Below, piece after piece: positions 41,905 to 50,202 of a stretch of DNA of 64,000 nucleotides. Each line of letters starts with the position of its first letter. Position 1 is the stretch's first letter. The notes under the pieces were generated by a model. That model did not search any database and was not told where the DNA came from. It worked only from the letters and a program-made list of their open reading frames with translations. This stretch comes from Marinobacter sp. 2_MG-2023 (GTDB lineage: Bacteria; Pseudomonadota; Gammaproteobacteria; Pseudomonadales; Oleiphilaceae), in assembly GCF_030546935.1 (NCBI RefSeq), contig NZ_JAUOPH010000004.1, forward strand, positions 62,001 to 126,000, given 5' to 3'. The position numbers and the translations under genes were made by a program.

Positions 41905-44667
41905 ATGACCCGTCGCCCCGTCAAGGATCCATCTGGCCCCAAGTGGTTTGCACTTGGGGAGGACGAGGTTTTCAGGAATGTGGGCTCAGGCCTTGATGGC
42001 CTGAGCTCCAAAGACGCAGCAGGCAGGCTCAACAGTACCGGACCAAACCGTCTACCCGAAGTTCAGCCTGACGGCCCGCTACGCCGGTTCCTCAGGCAAT
42101 TCCGCAACCTTCTTATCTATGTACTGCTGGCCGCAGCAGCCGTAACGGCCGCACTTGGGCATTTGGTCGATACCGGTGTGATTCTGGCCGTCGTGCTTGT
42201 CAACTCAGTAATCGGCTTCGTGCAGGAGGGGCGAGCCGAGCAGGCTCTATCGGCAATCCGCGACATGCTGGCTCCAGAGGCAGAAGTACTGCGTAACGGG
42301 CGCCGCGCGACAGTGCCTGCCGAAGAACTGGTGCCCGGGGATATCGTGCTTCTTGACGCCGGCGACAAGGTCCCCGCCGACCTTCGATTGGTTGCCGCCA
42401 GGGGCCTGCGAATTCAGGAAGCAGTTCTGACCGGTGAATCTGTCCCGGTCGACAAGGCGACAGATCCCGTCGCATCAGACGCACCCATTGGCGACCGACG
42501 CTCAATGGCCTACAGCGGTACTTTGGTCGCCGCTGGCACCGGGCGTGGTGTTATTGTCGCAACAGGGGCCGAGACCGAAATCGGGCGAATCAGCGGGCTG
42601 CTGACCAGCGTCGAGACAACAACCACGCCACTTCTCCTGCAGATGGAAGTATTCGCCCGCCGCATTACCGGCGTCATTCTAGTGCTGGCAGCTATGATCC
42701 TCGCCTTCGGGTATGGCGTGGCCGGCATGGGCTTCGGTGAGGTGTTTGTTGCCGTGGTGGGTCTGTCGGTTGCGGCGATTCCCGAGGGACTGCCGGCAAT
42801 TCTCACCGTAACACTCGCCATCGGCGTGCAAGCTATGGCGCGACGCAACGCGATCGTGCGTCGGCTTCCCGCCATCGAGGCTTTGGGCTCTGTCTCAGTC
42901 ATCTGTACGGACAAAACGGGCACTCTGACCCGCAACGAAATGACAGTGACCAGGGTCGCCACCGCCAGACAAAGTTTTTCTGTAACCGGCACAGGGTATA
43001 CACCCGATGGTTTCATTATGCTCGACTCCCAGGAGATCGAACCGGGAACCCATCCGCTCCTGAGTGACCTTGCCCTTGGCGCCATGCTTTGCAACGATGC
43101 AGAACTGAAGCAAACGGAAGCTGGCTGGACCGTGCAAGGCGACCCAATGGAGGGTGCACTGGTCGCCTTTGCCTGCAAAGCCGGCCTGATGACAGGCGAC
43201 ACCCGGCCCGCCAATCCGCAAACTGACGCGATTCCCTTCGACGCCCAGCACCGGTTTATGGCGACACTGCATCATGATCACAACGGCCAGGCAACCATAC
43301 ACGTAAAGGGAGCTCCCGAGCGCATCCTGGCCATGTGCACCTGCCAGCACGAGGACGAAAACGGAGCCACACCTTTAGATACCGAATACTGGAGGCGCAC
43401 GGCGTCGGAGATAGCGGCTGAAGGCCAGCGGGTTTTGGCCATCGCCACAAAGCGTGCACCGGAAGGAGCTCAGACACTGTCCTTCAGTGAAGTGGAAAGC
43501 GGGCTGACTATTCTGGGGCTCGTCGGCCTGATCGATCCACCCCGTGAAGAAGCCATTACCGCCGTGGCCGAGTGTCAGGCCGCAAGCATCCGGGTCAAAA
43601 TGATTACCGGCGATCACGGAGGTACGGCCCTGGCGATTGCTCGACAACTGGGGCTTGAGAACACCGAGGAGGTGCTGGAAGGGTCTCAGATCGACGGGCT
43701 GAGTGCCACAGAACTGCAGGAGAACGCCGCCCGCATCGACGTGTTTGCGCGCACCAGCCCCGAGCACAAGCTGCGGCTGGTCGAAGCATTGCAGGCTGAT
43801 GGACTCGTCGTGGCCATGACCGGCGACGGGGTAAACGATGCACCATCGCTGAAACGCGCTGATATTGGCATCGCGATGGGTAAAACCGGAACCGAAGCGG
43901 CGAAGGAAGCGGCCGAGATAGTGCTGGCGGACGATAATTTTGCCACCATTGCAGCCGCCGTTCGAGCCGGCCGAACCGTTTACGATAACCTGCAGAAAGC
44001 CGTTGTCTTTCTACTGCCCGTCAACGGCGGCGAAGCCATGGCACTGATCGCAGCGCTTCTGCTGGGCCTGACATTGCCAATTACCCCGGTGCAGATCCTT
44101 TGGGTTAACATGGTCAGCTCGGTCGTTTTGGCCATGGCCCTGGCGTTTGAAGGGCCAGAACCTGGCATCATGCAGCGCCCGCCTCGTTCTTCCGCCGAAA
44201 GCCTTCTGTCCCGCTTCGTGATATGGCGCGTGGCATTCGTGTCGGTTCTCTTATGCTCGGGTATCTTCGGGATGTTTATCTGGGCGCAACAGCAAGGTGC
44301 ACGTATTGAAGAGGCACGCACGATCGCAGTCAACACCCTGGTGGTGATGGAGATCTTCTATCTTTTTTCTGTACGCTTCCTCAATACCACGTCGCTGTCG
44401 CTCAAGGCCGCACTCGGGACGCGACCGGTGCTTATCGCCATAACCGCAGTCACCGCATTACAGTTCCTGTTTACCTACGCTCCGTTTATGGAGGCTTTCT
44501 TCGATACCCGGCCTTTAACCATTTCCCAGGGCCTGGCTGTCGTTGCCGTAGGGCCAGCACTGCTAGTAATTCTGGAAATAGAAAAGCGGGCTCTGCGCTA
44601 CAGGACAAACCGTCCGGGCACCGCAGGGCAACCATCAAAAACCGAAAATAAAAGAGAGACATTGTGA
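41905..44667 (+). CDS. Cation-transporting P-type ATPase (P2-type)
   Basis: A 920-residue P2-type ATPase with a cation ATPase N-domain, TGES (176-179), PEGL in the fourth helix (293-296), the phosphorylation motif DKTGT (Asp336), MITGDHGGTA, GDGVNDAP and a six-helix C-terminal region. The PEGL motif is Ca2+-pump-like, but the helix-6 motif NMVSSVVLAMALAFEGPE is not that of SERCA, so the ion (Ca2+, Mg2+, K+ or Na+) is uncertain. P. aeruginosa has an Anr-regulated homologue (PA1429, from memory), which fits the two upstream FNR/Anr-like boxes. The next gene overlaps its stop. Confidence 0.92.
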   Translation: MTRRPVKDPSGPKWFALGEDEVFRNVGSGLDGLSSKDAAGRLNSTGPNRLPEVQPDGPLRRFLRQFRNLLIYVLLAAAAVTAALGHLVDTGVILAVVLVNSVIGFVQEGRAEQALSAIRDMLAPEAEVLRNGRRATVPAEELVPGDIVLLDAGDKVPADLRLVAARGLRIQEAVLTGESVPVDKATDPVASDAPIGDRRSMAYSGTLVAAGTGRGVIVATGAETEIGRISGLLTSVETTTTPLLLQMEVFARRITGVILVLAAMILAFGYGVAGMGFGEVFVAVVGLSVAAIPEGLPAILTVTLAIGVQAMARRNAIVRRLPAIEALGSVSVICTDKTGTLTRNEMTVTRVATARQSFSVTGTGYTPDGFIMLDSQEIEPGTHPLLSDLALGAMLCNDAELKQTEAGWTVQGDPMEGALVAFACKAGLMTGDTRPANPQTDAIPFDAQHRFMATLHHDHNGQATIHVKGAPERILAMCTCQHEDENGATPLDTEYWRRTASEIAAEGQRVLAIATKRAPEGAQTLSFSEVESGLTILGLVGLIDPPREEAITAVAECQAASIRVKMITGDHGGTALAIARQLGLENTEEVLEGSQIDGLSATELQENAARIDVFARTSPEHKLRLVEALQADGLVVAMTGDGVNDAPSLKRADIGIAMGKTGTEAAKEAAEIVLADDNFATIAAAVRAGRTVYDNLQKAVVFLLPVNGGEAMALIAALLLGLTLPITPVQILWVNMVSSVVLAMALAFEGPEPGIMQRPPRSSAESLLSRFVIWRVAFVSVLLCSGIFGMFIWAQQQGARIEEARTIAVNTLVVMEIFYLFSVRFLNTTSLSLKAALGTRPVLIAITAVTALQFLFTYAPFMEAFFDTRPLTISQGLAVVAVGPALLVILEIEKRALRYRTNRPGTAGQPSKTENKRETL

Positions 44668-46382
44668 CCGAAGCGCTTCAGGGCTACATGTTCTACGAGT
44701 TCGCAGCACTGCTGGTGCTGGCCGCCGGCGTAGGCTTTATCGGACTTCTTCTGCGCCAACCATTGATCGTGAGCTTCATCGCAGTAGGTATCGTAGCCGG
44801 CCCTTCGGTGCTGGATATCGCGCGCTCTGACGAACAGATAGACCTCCTGGCCGAGCTGGGCATCGCGGTTCTGTTATTCCTAGTCGGCCTGAAGCTTGAT
44901 TTCAATCTGGTGCGCACGCTGGGACCCGTGGCACTGGTCACAGGGCTGGGACAGGTGATTTTCACAACGGTCTTCGGCTTCGTCATCAGCCTCGTGCTTG
45001 GGCTGGATGCGTTGACGGCGGTTTATGTGGCGGTTGCATTGACGTTTTCGTCGACCATCATCGTCGTCAAACTCTTGTCTGATAAGCGCGAGATCGACTC
45101 ACTCCATGGCCGCATCGCGCTTGGCTTCCTGATCGTACAGGATGTGGTTGTTGTGGTTGCGATGATCGTGCTGTCTGCCATCGGCGTGGGAACCGGTGAA
45201 GATGCAGCATTGACCGATGTGCTGGTCGTTCTTGGTTATGGCCTGGCCATGCTTTTTGCCGTGGCGCTGTTCATCCGCTATGCCGCCAACCCACTGGTCG
45301 ACCGGCTGTCGCAGGCTCCGGAATTGCTGGTGTCATTTACCATCGCCTGGGCCGCACTGTTGGCGGCGATTGGCCACTACCTGGGCTTCGGAAAAGAACT
45401 CGGCGGGCTTCTCGCGGGTGTTTCACTGGCATCCACAGCCTACCGCGAGGCAATTGCAGCACGTCTCACGTCGCTAAGGGACTTCCTGCTACTCTTTTTC
45501 TTCATAGCGCTCGGAGCTTCTCTTGACCTGTCAGTTCTCGGCGCCAGCGTAGGGCCGGCCGTTGTTCTGTCGCTTTTCGTGCTGATCGGCAACCCCCTGA
45601 TTGTACTGATCATCATGGTAACTATGGGCTACCGAAAGCGCACAGGCTTTCTTGCAGGCCTTACGGTGGCGCAGATCAGCGAGTTCTCCCTGATATTCAT
45701 GGCAATGGGCGTAACCATAGGCCATGTCAACGATCAGGCACTTGGCCTGGTGACCCTGGTGGGACTTATCACCATCGCTGCCTCAACTTACATGATCACC
45801 TATTCACATCAGATCTATGACCGGTTGGAACCACTTCTGAGAATCTTTGACCGGCGAATGGCTTCAACTCCGCGCGAAGATGCACCATCAAGCTCGCAGG
45901 GGCACGATGTCATCCTGTTCGGGATGGGGCGTTACGGCCTTGGCATTGCGTGTGTGTTGAGAGAGGCTGGTCTGAGAGTGCTTGGTGTCGACTTCAGCCC
46001 CACAGCGGTTCGCCATGCCCGGATGGATGGATACGATGTCATTTTCGGAGATGCAACCGACCCGGAATTTCTCGCACACCTGCCACTTGGGGCGGCAAAA
46101 TGGCTGGTACTGGCTGTACCCGAACACGAAACCGGACTGACCCATGACGATCCGCGACGTGCGCTGCTCAGATCTGTTCAGGACCTCGGTTATCATGGCA
46201 AGGTCGCCGTTGCTGCACACAGCATACAAACGGCGTCCGCGCTCACGCACGCAAAAGCCGACATAGTGCTAATGCCCTACCGCGATGCGGCTATTGCTGC
46301 GGCGCGTATGATACTGAGCGGAGGAAATTCAGCGGACGTTGCCATGGAAGACCCGACTGGTCAGAAGGAGTTAGTCGGCTGA
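44664..46382 (+). CDS. Kef-type cation:proton antiporter with TrkA-N domain
   Basis: A 572-residue CPA2-family antiporter with 12 or so membrane helices (RQPLIVSFIAVGIVAGPSVLD, LAELGIAVLLFLVGLKLDF) and a C-terminal TrkA-N nucleotide-binding domain beginning at about residue 415 (VILFGMGRYGLGIACVLREAG). It exchanges K+ or another monovalent cation for H+. It starts with GTG overlapping the ATPase stop (GTGA), so translation is coupled. It belongs to the FNR/Anr-boxed ion-transport operon. Confidence 0.92.
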   Translation: MTEALQGYMFYEFAALLVLAAGVGFIGLLLRQPLIVSFIAVGIVAGPSVLDIARSDEQIDLLAELGIAVLLFLVGLKLDFNLVRTLGPVALVTGLGQVIFTTVFGFVISLVLGLDALTAVYVAVALTFSSTIIVVKLLSDKREIDSLHGRIALGFLIVQDVVVVVAMIVLSAIGVGTGEDAALTDVLVVLGYGLAMLFAVALFIRYAANPLVDRLSQAPELLVSFTIAWAALLAAIGHYLGFGKELGGLLAGVSLASTAYREAIAARLTSLRDFLLLFFFIALGASLDLSVLGASVGPAVVLSLFVLIGNPLIVLIIMVTMGYRKRTGFLAGLTVAQISEFSLIFMAMGVTIGHVNDQALGLVTLVGLITIAASTYMITYSHQIYDRLEPLLRIFDRRMASTPREDAPSSSQGHDVILFGMGRYGLGIACVLREAGLRVLGVDFSPTAVRHARMDGYDVIFGDATDPEFLAHLPLGAAKWLVLAVPEHETGLTHDDPRRALLRSVQDLGYHGKVAVAAHSIQTASALTHAKADIVLMPYRDAAIAAARMILSGGNSADVAMEDPTGQKELVG

Positions 46383-46459
46383 AAGACCAGTTGATCGATG
46401 CCATAGGGCCAAAGACAAGTCACTAGTCTGGGAGAGACCTTTGATGGAGTTTGTTTAAC

Positions 46460-47506
46460 GTGTCAATCCCACCGACCGAAGGCTGGACTCTATTGCAGGG
46501 TGGCCTGGTTTTTTGTGTATGTGCGGCCATCATCGCGATCGCCGGAACACGCATTACCCGAGTAGTCGACCAACTGGCTGACCGCACCGGAATTGGTGAG
46601 GCAGCCGCAGGTGCGGTGCTTCTGGGCGCATCAACGTCTCTGGGCGGCTCGGTTCTCTCGGTCACGGCAGCCTGGAATGGCCATGTCGAGCTGGCCGTCA
46701 GCAACGCGCTGGGCGGTATCGCAGTACAAACCTTTTTCCTGGCGGTTGCCGATATGGTCTATCGCCGGGCCAATCTGGAACATGCCGCCGCATCGGTTCC
46801 GAATATGATGCAGAACGGGCTGCTGATCTGCCTGCTGGCAATGATTCTGTTCGCACCCTACTTGCCAGATGTGACCATTGGCGGCGTCCACCCTGTAACG
46901 CCAGTGCTGCTTGTAGCCTATTTTTACGGCATTTATCTGGTTCGTACGGCATCAGAATCCCCCATGTGGTTGCCATCCATGACCCGGGATACCCGCGAAG
47001 ACAAGCCCGATGATGTAACGGCCATGCCTCCCATGTCGCAATTATGGGGCGAGTTTCTGGTGTTGATGGCCATCCTTGGTATCGCCGGCTGGATGCTGGA
47101 ACCTGCTGCTACGGTCATTGCCACCGAAACCAACATGACTCAGACAGTGGTCGGTGTACTGCTTACCGCCATCAGTACCTCGATTCCTGAACTGGTCACT
47201 TCGATTGCTGCGGTTCGCCGTGGAGCACTCACGCTTGCGGTGGGCGGGATCATTGGCGGCAATGCGTTTGACACGCTGTTTACCGCTGCATCGGATATTG
47301 CCTACAGGAACGGTTCGATCTACCACGCAATGCCCGAAGACTCGAAATTCTGGGCAGCTCTCACCTTGCTGATGTCGGGCGTGCTGATGATGGGGCTGAT
47401 CCGTCGCGAACGCCACGGCATCGGTAGGATCGGCACAGAAAGTGCGGTTATTATGGTGCTGTATATTTTTGGGGTCGTGTTGCTGTTTGATGGCATTCCG
47501 GCTTAA
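46460..47506 (+). CDS. Sodium:calcium antiporter-family protein (YrbG/CaxA-like)
   Basis: A 348-residue CaCA-superfamily exchanger with ten membrane helices and two inverted alpha repeats: GAVLLGASTSLGGSVLSVTA in the first and LLTAISTSIPELVTSIAAVRRG plus GGIIGGNAFDTLFTAASD in the second. The second repeat keeps the acidic PEL site, while in the first the usual Glu is replaced within ASTSLGGS, so ion binding may differ from canonical Na+/Ca2+ exchangers. The GTG at 46460 has GGAG ten bases upstream and is preferred to the TTG at 46451. It closes the ion-transport cluster. Confidence 0.88.
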   Translation: MSIPPTEGWTLLQGGLVFCVCAAIIAIAGTRITRVVDQLADRTGIGEAAAGAVLLGASTSLGGSVLSVTAAWNGHVELAVSNALGGIAVQTFFLAVADMVYRRANLEHAAASVPNMMQNGLLICLLAMILFAPYLPDVTIGGVHPVTPVLLVAYFYGIYLVRTASESPMWLPSMTRDTREDKPDDVTAMPPMSQLWGEFLVLMAILGIAGWMLEPAATVIATETNMTQTVVGVLLTAISTSIPELVTSIAAVRRGALTLAVGGIIGGNAFDTLFTAASDIAYRNGSIYHAMPEDSKFWAALTLLMSGVLMMGLIRRERHGIGRIGTESAVIMVLYIFGVVLLFDGIPA

Positions 47507-47524
47507 TGGAGCCCTGGCCCCTGC

Positions 47525-48427
47525 CTACAACCGAGTGAGGGTGGCCTGCAAGGTCTCCCCGATTCTGGCGTTCAGTTTCAGATCCGCCAATTCCTCCGCA
47601 CGAGTGCGGCCCAGGTTCAGGGTGGCAACCGGCTTGCCGAATTCCTGGGCGTAGCGGCAGAAGCGAAAACCCGAGTAAACCATCAGCGACGACCCGATTA
47701 CCAGCAGCCCATCACTGGCCTTGAGTGCATCCAAAGCTGAGTGCACTCTTTGCTTGGGCACATAATCTCCAAAAAACACCACATCCGGCTTCAGAATACC
47801 ACTGCATTTAGGGCAGTCTGCCAGCTGAAATTCGGAGAAATCGATATCCAGGTCTGCATCGCCATCCGGTGCTGTATCGGCTCTATACTGCCCGAAACCT
47901 GGATTAAGGTCAGCACAGCGTTCGTGAACGTCATCCCTTGGGCAACGGTAGCCGCAGCTCATGCACAGAACTTCGTCTGCACGTCCATGCAGGTCACTCA
48001 CAGCGTGAGTGCCGGCTTTCTGGTGCAGGCGATCCACATTCTGGGTAACGACAAGGCTGGAGTGGTTACGCAACTCCAGATCAGCAATGTGATAATGGGA
48101 GGGGTTGGGCGCGGCATTTCGCATCACAGGCCAGCCAATCAGGCTTCGCCCCCAATAACGCTGGCGGGTTTCGAAGCTTTCCATGAACTCACGGTGCTGA
48201 ACCGGCTGTTTGCGCTTCCAGGCACCTTCGCCATCACGATAATCCGGAATACCTGAGTCCGTACTCACACCAGCGCCGGTCAGAATCAGCAGTTTGGGGT
48301 AGCGATGGATAAAATCCGACAGCAAATCACCCGCCTGTTCAGGTTCGTGCAGAATCATCGGCCCATCCCGTTCCGGGAGGCGCTGGTTTGAACTGAAAGG
48401 ACGAGTGCGATGGGTCGTCACTGGCAT
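47525..48427 (-). CDS. SIR2-family NAD-dependent deacylase
   Basis: A 300-residue sirtuin removing acyl groups from lysines using NAD+. Motifs: GAGVSTDSGIPDYR (51-64), TQNVDRLH (128-135), catalytic His147 in DLHG, zinc cysteines Cys155/158 and Cys205/208, and GSSLMVYSG. The zinc-binding module is enlarged by an acidic insert between the two cysteine pairs. The ATG at 48427 follows CCGGAG by six bases and lies 16 bases after the SpeE-like gene, indicating cotranscription. Lysine acyl-CoA synthetase control is a common sirtuin role, and two such synthetases are in this window, but the link is inference. Confidence 0.94.
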   Translation of the reverse strand: MPVTTHRTRPFSSNQRLPERDGPMILHEPEQAGDLLSDFIHRYPKLLILTGAGVSTDSGIPDYRDGEGAWKRKQPVQHREFMESFETRQRYWGRSLIGWPVMRNAAPNPSHYHIADLELRNHSSLVVTQNVDRLHQKAGTHAVSDLHGRADEVLCMSCGYRCPRDDVHERCADLNPGFGQYRADTAPDGDADLDIDFSEFQLADCPKCSGILKPDVVFFGDYVPKQRVHSALDALKASDGLLVIGSSLMVYSGFRFCRYAQEFGKPVATLNLGRTRAEELADLKLNARIGETLQATLTRL

Positions 48428-48443
48428 ACAAGCTCCGGCAAAT

Positions 48444-49175
48444 TCAGCCCGGTTTGCGGGCCACGTAGACGGTGTTGAAAGATTCTCTGTTCTGGAACGG
48501 ATTGTAGAAGCTTACAACATGGCAGACGACTTCGGTAAACGCGTCCCGCAGTACTTCCATGAATACGGCGTCTTCGCCCTCATTGGACCACATGGCAAAA
48601 ATCCCACGAGGTTTGAGCTGCCCGGCCATGCGACGGATATTATCGGTGGTGTAAAAGCTGGCGTTCGAGTCGCTCAGCAAGGCTCGGGGCGAGTGGTCGA
48701 TGTCGAGCAGAATGGCATCAAACTCTCTGCCCGGCGCGTCGGGATCAAAGCCGCCGCTGTCTGGGTCGGCAACGGCCAGGTCAAAAAAGCTGCCGTGGAT
48801 GTAGCGGCTGCGGGCATCGGCGTTAATGTCTTTGCCAAGGGGGACGTATTCTTGCTGGTGCCAGCGGATGACAGGCTCGAGGTATTCGACAATCAGCAAC
48901 TCCCCTACCCGCTCATGCTTGAGCGCGGCCACGGCCGTATAGCCAAGCCCGAGGCCACCCACGACAACGCTGAGGTTGTCGCCTTCGGTTTCACCTAGCC
49001 CGAGATCAGAGAGAGCGACTTCGGCGTCCACAAACATGCTGGACATCAGAAATTCTTCGCCGAGCTTTACCTCGAAAATGTCTCTCTCGCCCAGTGCCGG
49101 GATGCGGCGACGGCGGAGTGTGATTTCGCCGATTTCGGAGGGTTGGCTATCTATCTGCTCGAACAGTCTTGCCAC
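48444..49175 (-). CDS. SpeE-like class I methyltransferase-fold protein
   Basis: A 243-residue protein resembling spermidine synthase without its tetramerisation N-terminus. A Rossmann glycine motif (VVVGGLGLGYTAVAAL), an acidic ribose-binding residue (LLIVEYLEPVIRW), and AILLDIDHSP in the place of the catalytic Asp loop are seen. Because the polyamine-binding residues are not obvious, it may be an orphan methyltransferase instead. The GTG at 49175 follows AGAGG and gives a normal length. The frame can be extended to 49430, but that would translate the palindromic element, so it is rejected. It is followed directly by the sirtuin gene. Confidence 0.85.
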   Translation of the reverse strand: MARLFEQIDSQPSEIGEITLRRRRIPALGERDIFEVKLGEEFLMSSMFVDAEVALSDLGLGETEGDNLSVVVGGLGLGYTAVAALKHERVGELLIVEYLEPVIRWHQQEYVPLGKDINADARSRYIHGSFFDLAVADPDSGGFDPDAPGREFDAILLDIDHSPRALLSDSNASFYTTDNIRRMAGQLKPRGIFAMWSNEGEDAVFMEVLRDAFTEVVCHVVSFYNPFQNRESFNTVYVARKPG

Positions 49176-49483
49176 TTTGGTGCCTCTTTTTTTTGGTTTG
49201 GCTACGGTGGAGCCTTCATTACATCTGCACTGTGCAAGCACTGGTGGGGGCCGTTCTCCCAAAAAACGCTGTGAATACGTCCGTGTACGCTTGGCTCCGC
49301 CCTTTAGCGCTAAATGCTCCTGCGTCGCGCTAAAGGTCCTGGGCAAGCCGTCCATGGCTTGCCCGTGAAGTGCTTCGCACTCCACCCATGGCTCCGCACA
49401 TTTTTGGGAGAACGGCCCCCACCAGCGCAACTGTCTACTCCCGTGTTTTCTGCAACTCCCGCATATTGGGAGTAGTTCTTTAT
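49176..49483. other. Intergenic region holding palindromic element copy C
   Basis: The gap of 308 bases between the DUF1415 stop and the SpeE-like start is mostly filled by copy C (49241-49425). The remaining 65 bases next to the SpeE-like gene must hold any promoter. No other gene is seen. Confidence 0.6.
49241..49425 (+). repeat. Palindromic core-and-arm element, copy C (with nested insert)
   Basis: Arms 49241-49265 and 49401-49425 are perfect 25-base inverted copies ending in A-tract and T-tract toward the core. The core begins like copy D (CGCTGTGAATACGTCCGTG, then TACGCTTGGCTCCGC) and ends CCATGGCTCCGCACAT, but an extra block of about 80 bases (about 49301-49385) lies in between. That block contains further stems CTTTAGCGC/GCGCTAAAG and GGGCAAGCC/GGCTTGCCC. 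It sits between DUF1415 and the SpeE-like gene. Confidence 0.85.
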
Positions 49484-50062
49484 CTACTCCGCGGCCTTTT
49501 CTGACGCTTTTAAACAGCCAGCTAGAATATCCCGCATTTTCTCTGCACCGAGCTTGTTCATCAGCTCAATATTCCTCGGGGGTATTCCATCTACATCCGG
49601 ATGACTATCGATCGCAGCTTCCAAACTGGCTTCCCGCAACAGGTGGAGCATGGGGAACGGGGAACGGTTGGTGTAGTTCTCAGCTGCATCCGGTTCAGCG
49701 TCCGAAAACTGGTAATCCGGATGGAAACTGGCGATCTGGTATACGCCTTCCATATCCAGATACGCGAGCAGACCATCGGCTGCATCCAGAAACTCGTTGT
49801 AGTCCGCGAAGCTCTGTAGAGCATGAGGGTGAATCAGAAGCGTGGTTTCGGTTTCTGGTTCATCATCCAGCCGCAGGAGTTCAGTTTGCAGGGCCTGAAG
49901 CAGTGAGTCTTCGTTATCAGCGTCAGAAACCACAAATCGAACGCGATCTCTGACCAGTTCCCGTTTGGCGAACGGGCAAAGGTTGTAGCCAACAACGACG
50001 TCTTCGACCCATTTACGGGTTGCTTCAATTACTGATAGCTCTTCCAAAGCAGTTTCCTTCAC
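49484..50062 (-). CDS. DUF1415-family protein
   Basis: A 192-residue cytosolic protein of the DUF1415 family, with the signatures VVGYNLCPFAKRE, TTLLIHPHALQSFADYNEFL and YQIASFHPDYQFSD. The conserved Cys and His residues hint at a metal or redox site, but no function is established. It starts with GTG at 50062. It lies between palindromic copies C and D, which face each other in opposite orientation, an unusual setting for a housekeeping gene. Confidence 0.9.
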   Translation of the reverse strand: MKETALEELSVIEATRKWVEDVVVGYNLCPFAKRELVRDRVRFVVSDADNEDSLLQALQTELLRLDDEPETETTLLIHPHALQSFADYNEFLDAADGLLAYLDMEGVYQIASFHPDYQFSDAEPDAAENYTNRSPFPMLHLLREASLEAAIDSHPDVDGIPPRNIELMNKLGAEKMRDILAGCLKASEKAAE

Positions 50063-50088
50063 TGAGTCGAGGCCACCCCAAAGTTCGG

Positions 50089-50199
50089 GCGGGGGCGCGG
50101 GTGGGGCGCTCCAAAAATGTGCGGAGCCATGGATGGCGGAGCCAAGCGTACACGGACGTATTCACAGCGGTTTTTGGAGCGCCCCACCCGCGCCCCCGC
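50089..50199 (-). repeat. Palindromic core-and-arm element, copy D
   Basis: Arms 50089-50117 and 50171-50199 are perfect 29-base inverted copies, GC-rich with an A/T-tract near the core. The core, on the minus strand, reads CCGCTGTGAATACGTCCGTG, then TACGCTTGGCTCCGCC, ATCCATGGCTCCGCACAT. It starts four bases after the ybiT stop and ends 27 bases before the DUF1415 start, filling the gap between two co-directional genes. Its arms share nothing with those of copies A, B or C except the A-tract. Confidence 0.85.
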
Positions 50200-50202
50200 T
50201 TC

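Noticed and set aside
49176..49430. 85-codon N-terminal extension of the SpeE-like protein
   Set aside because: It translates palindromic element copy C and lacks a ribosome site. The GTG at 49175 after AGAGG gives the normal protein.
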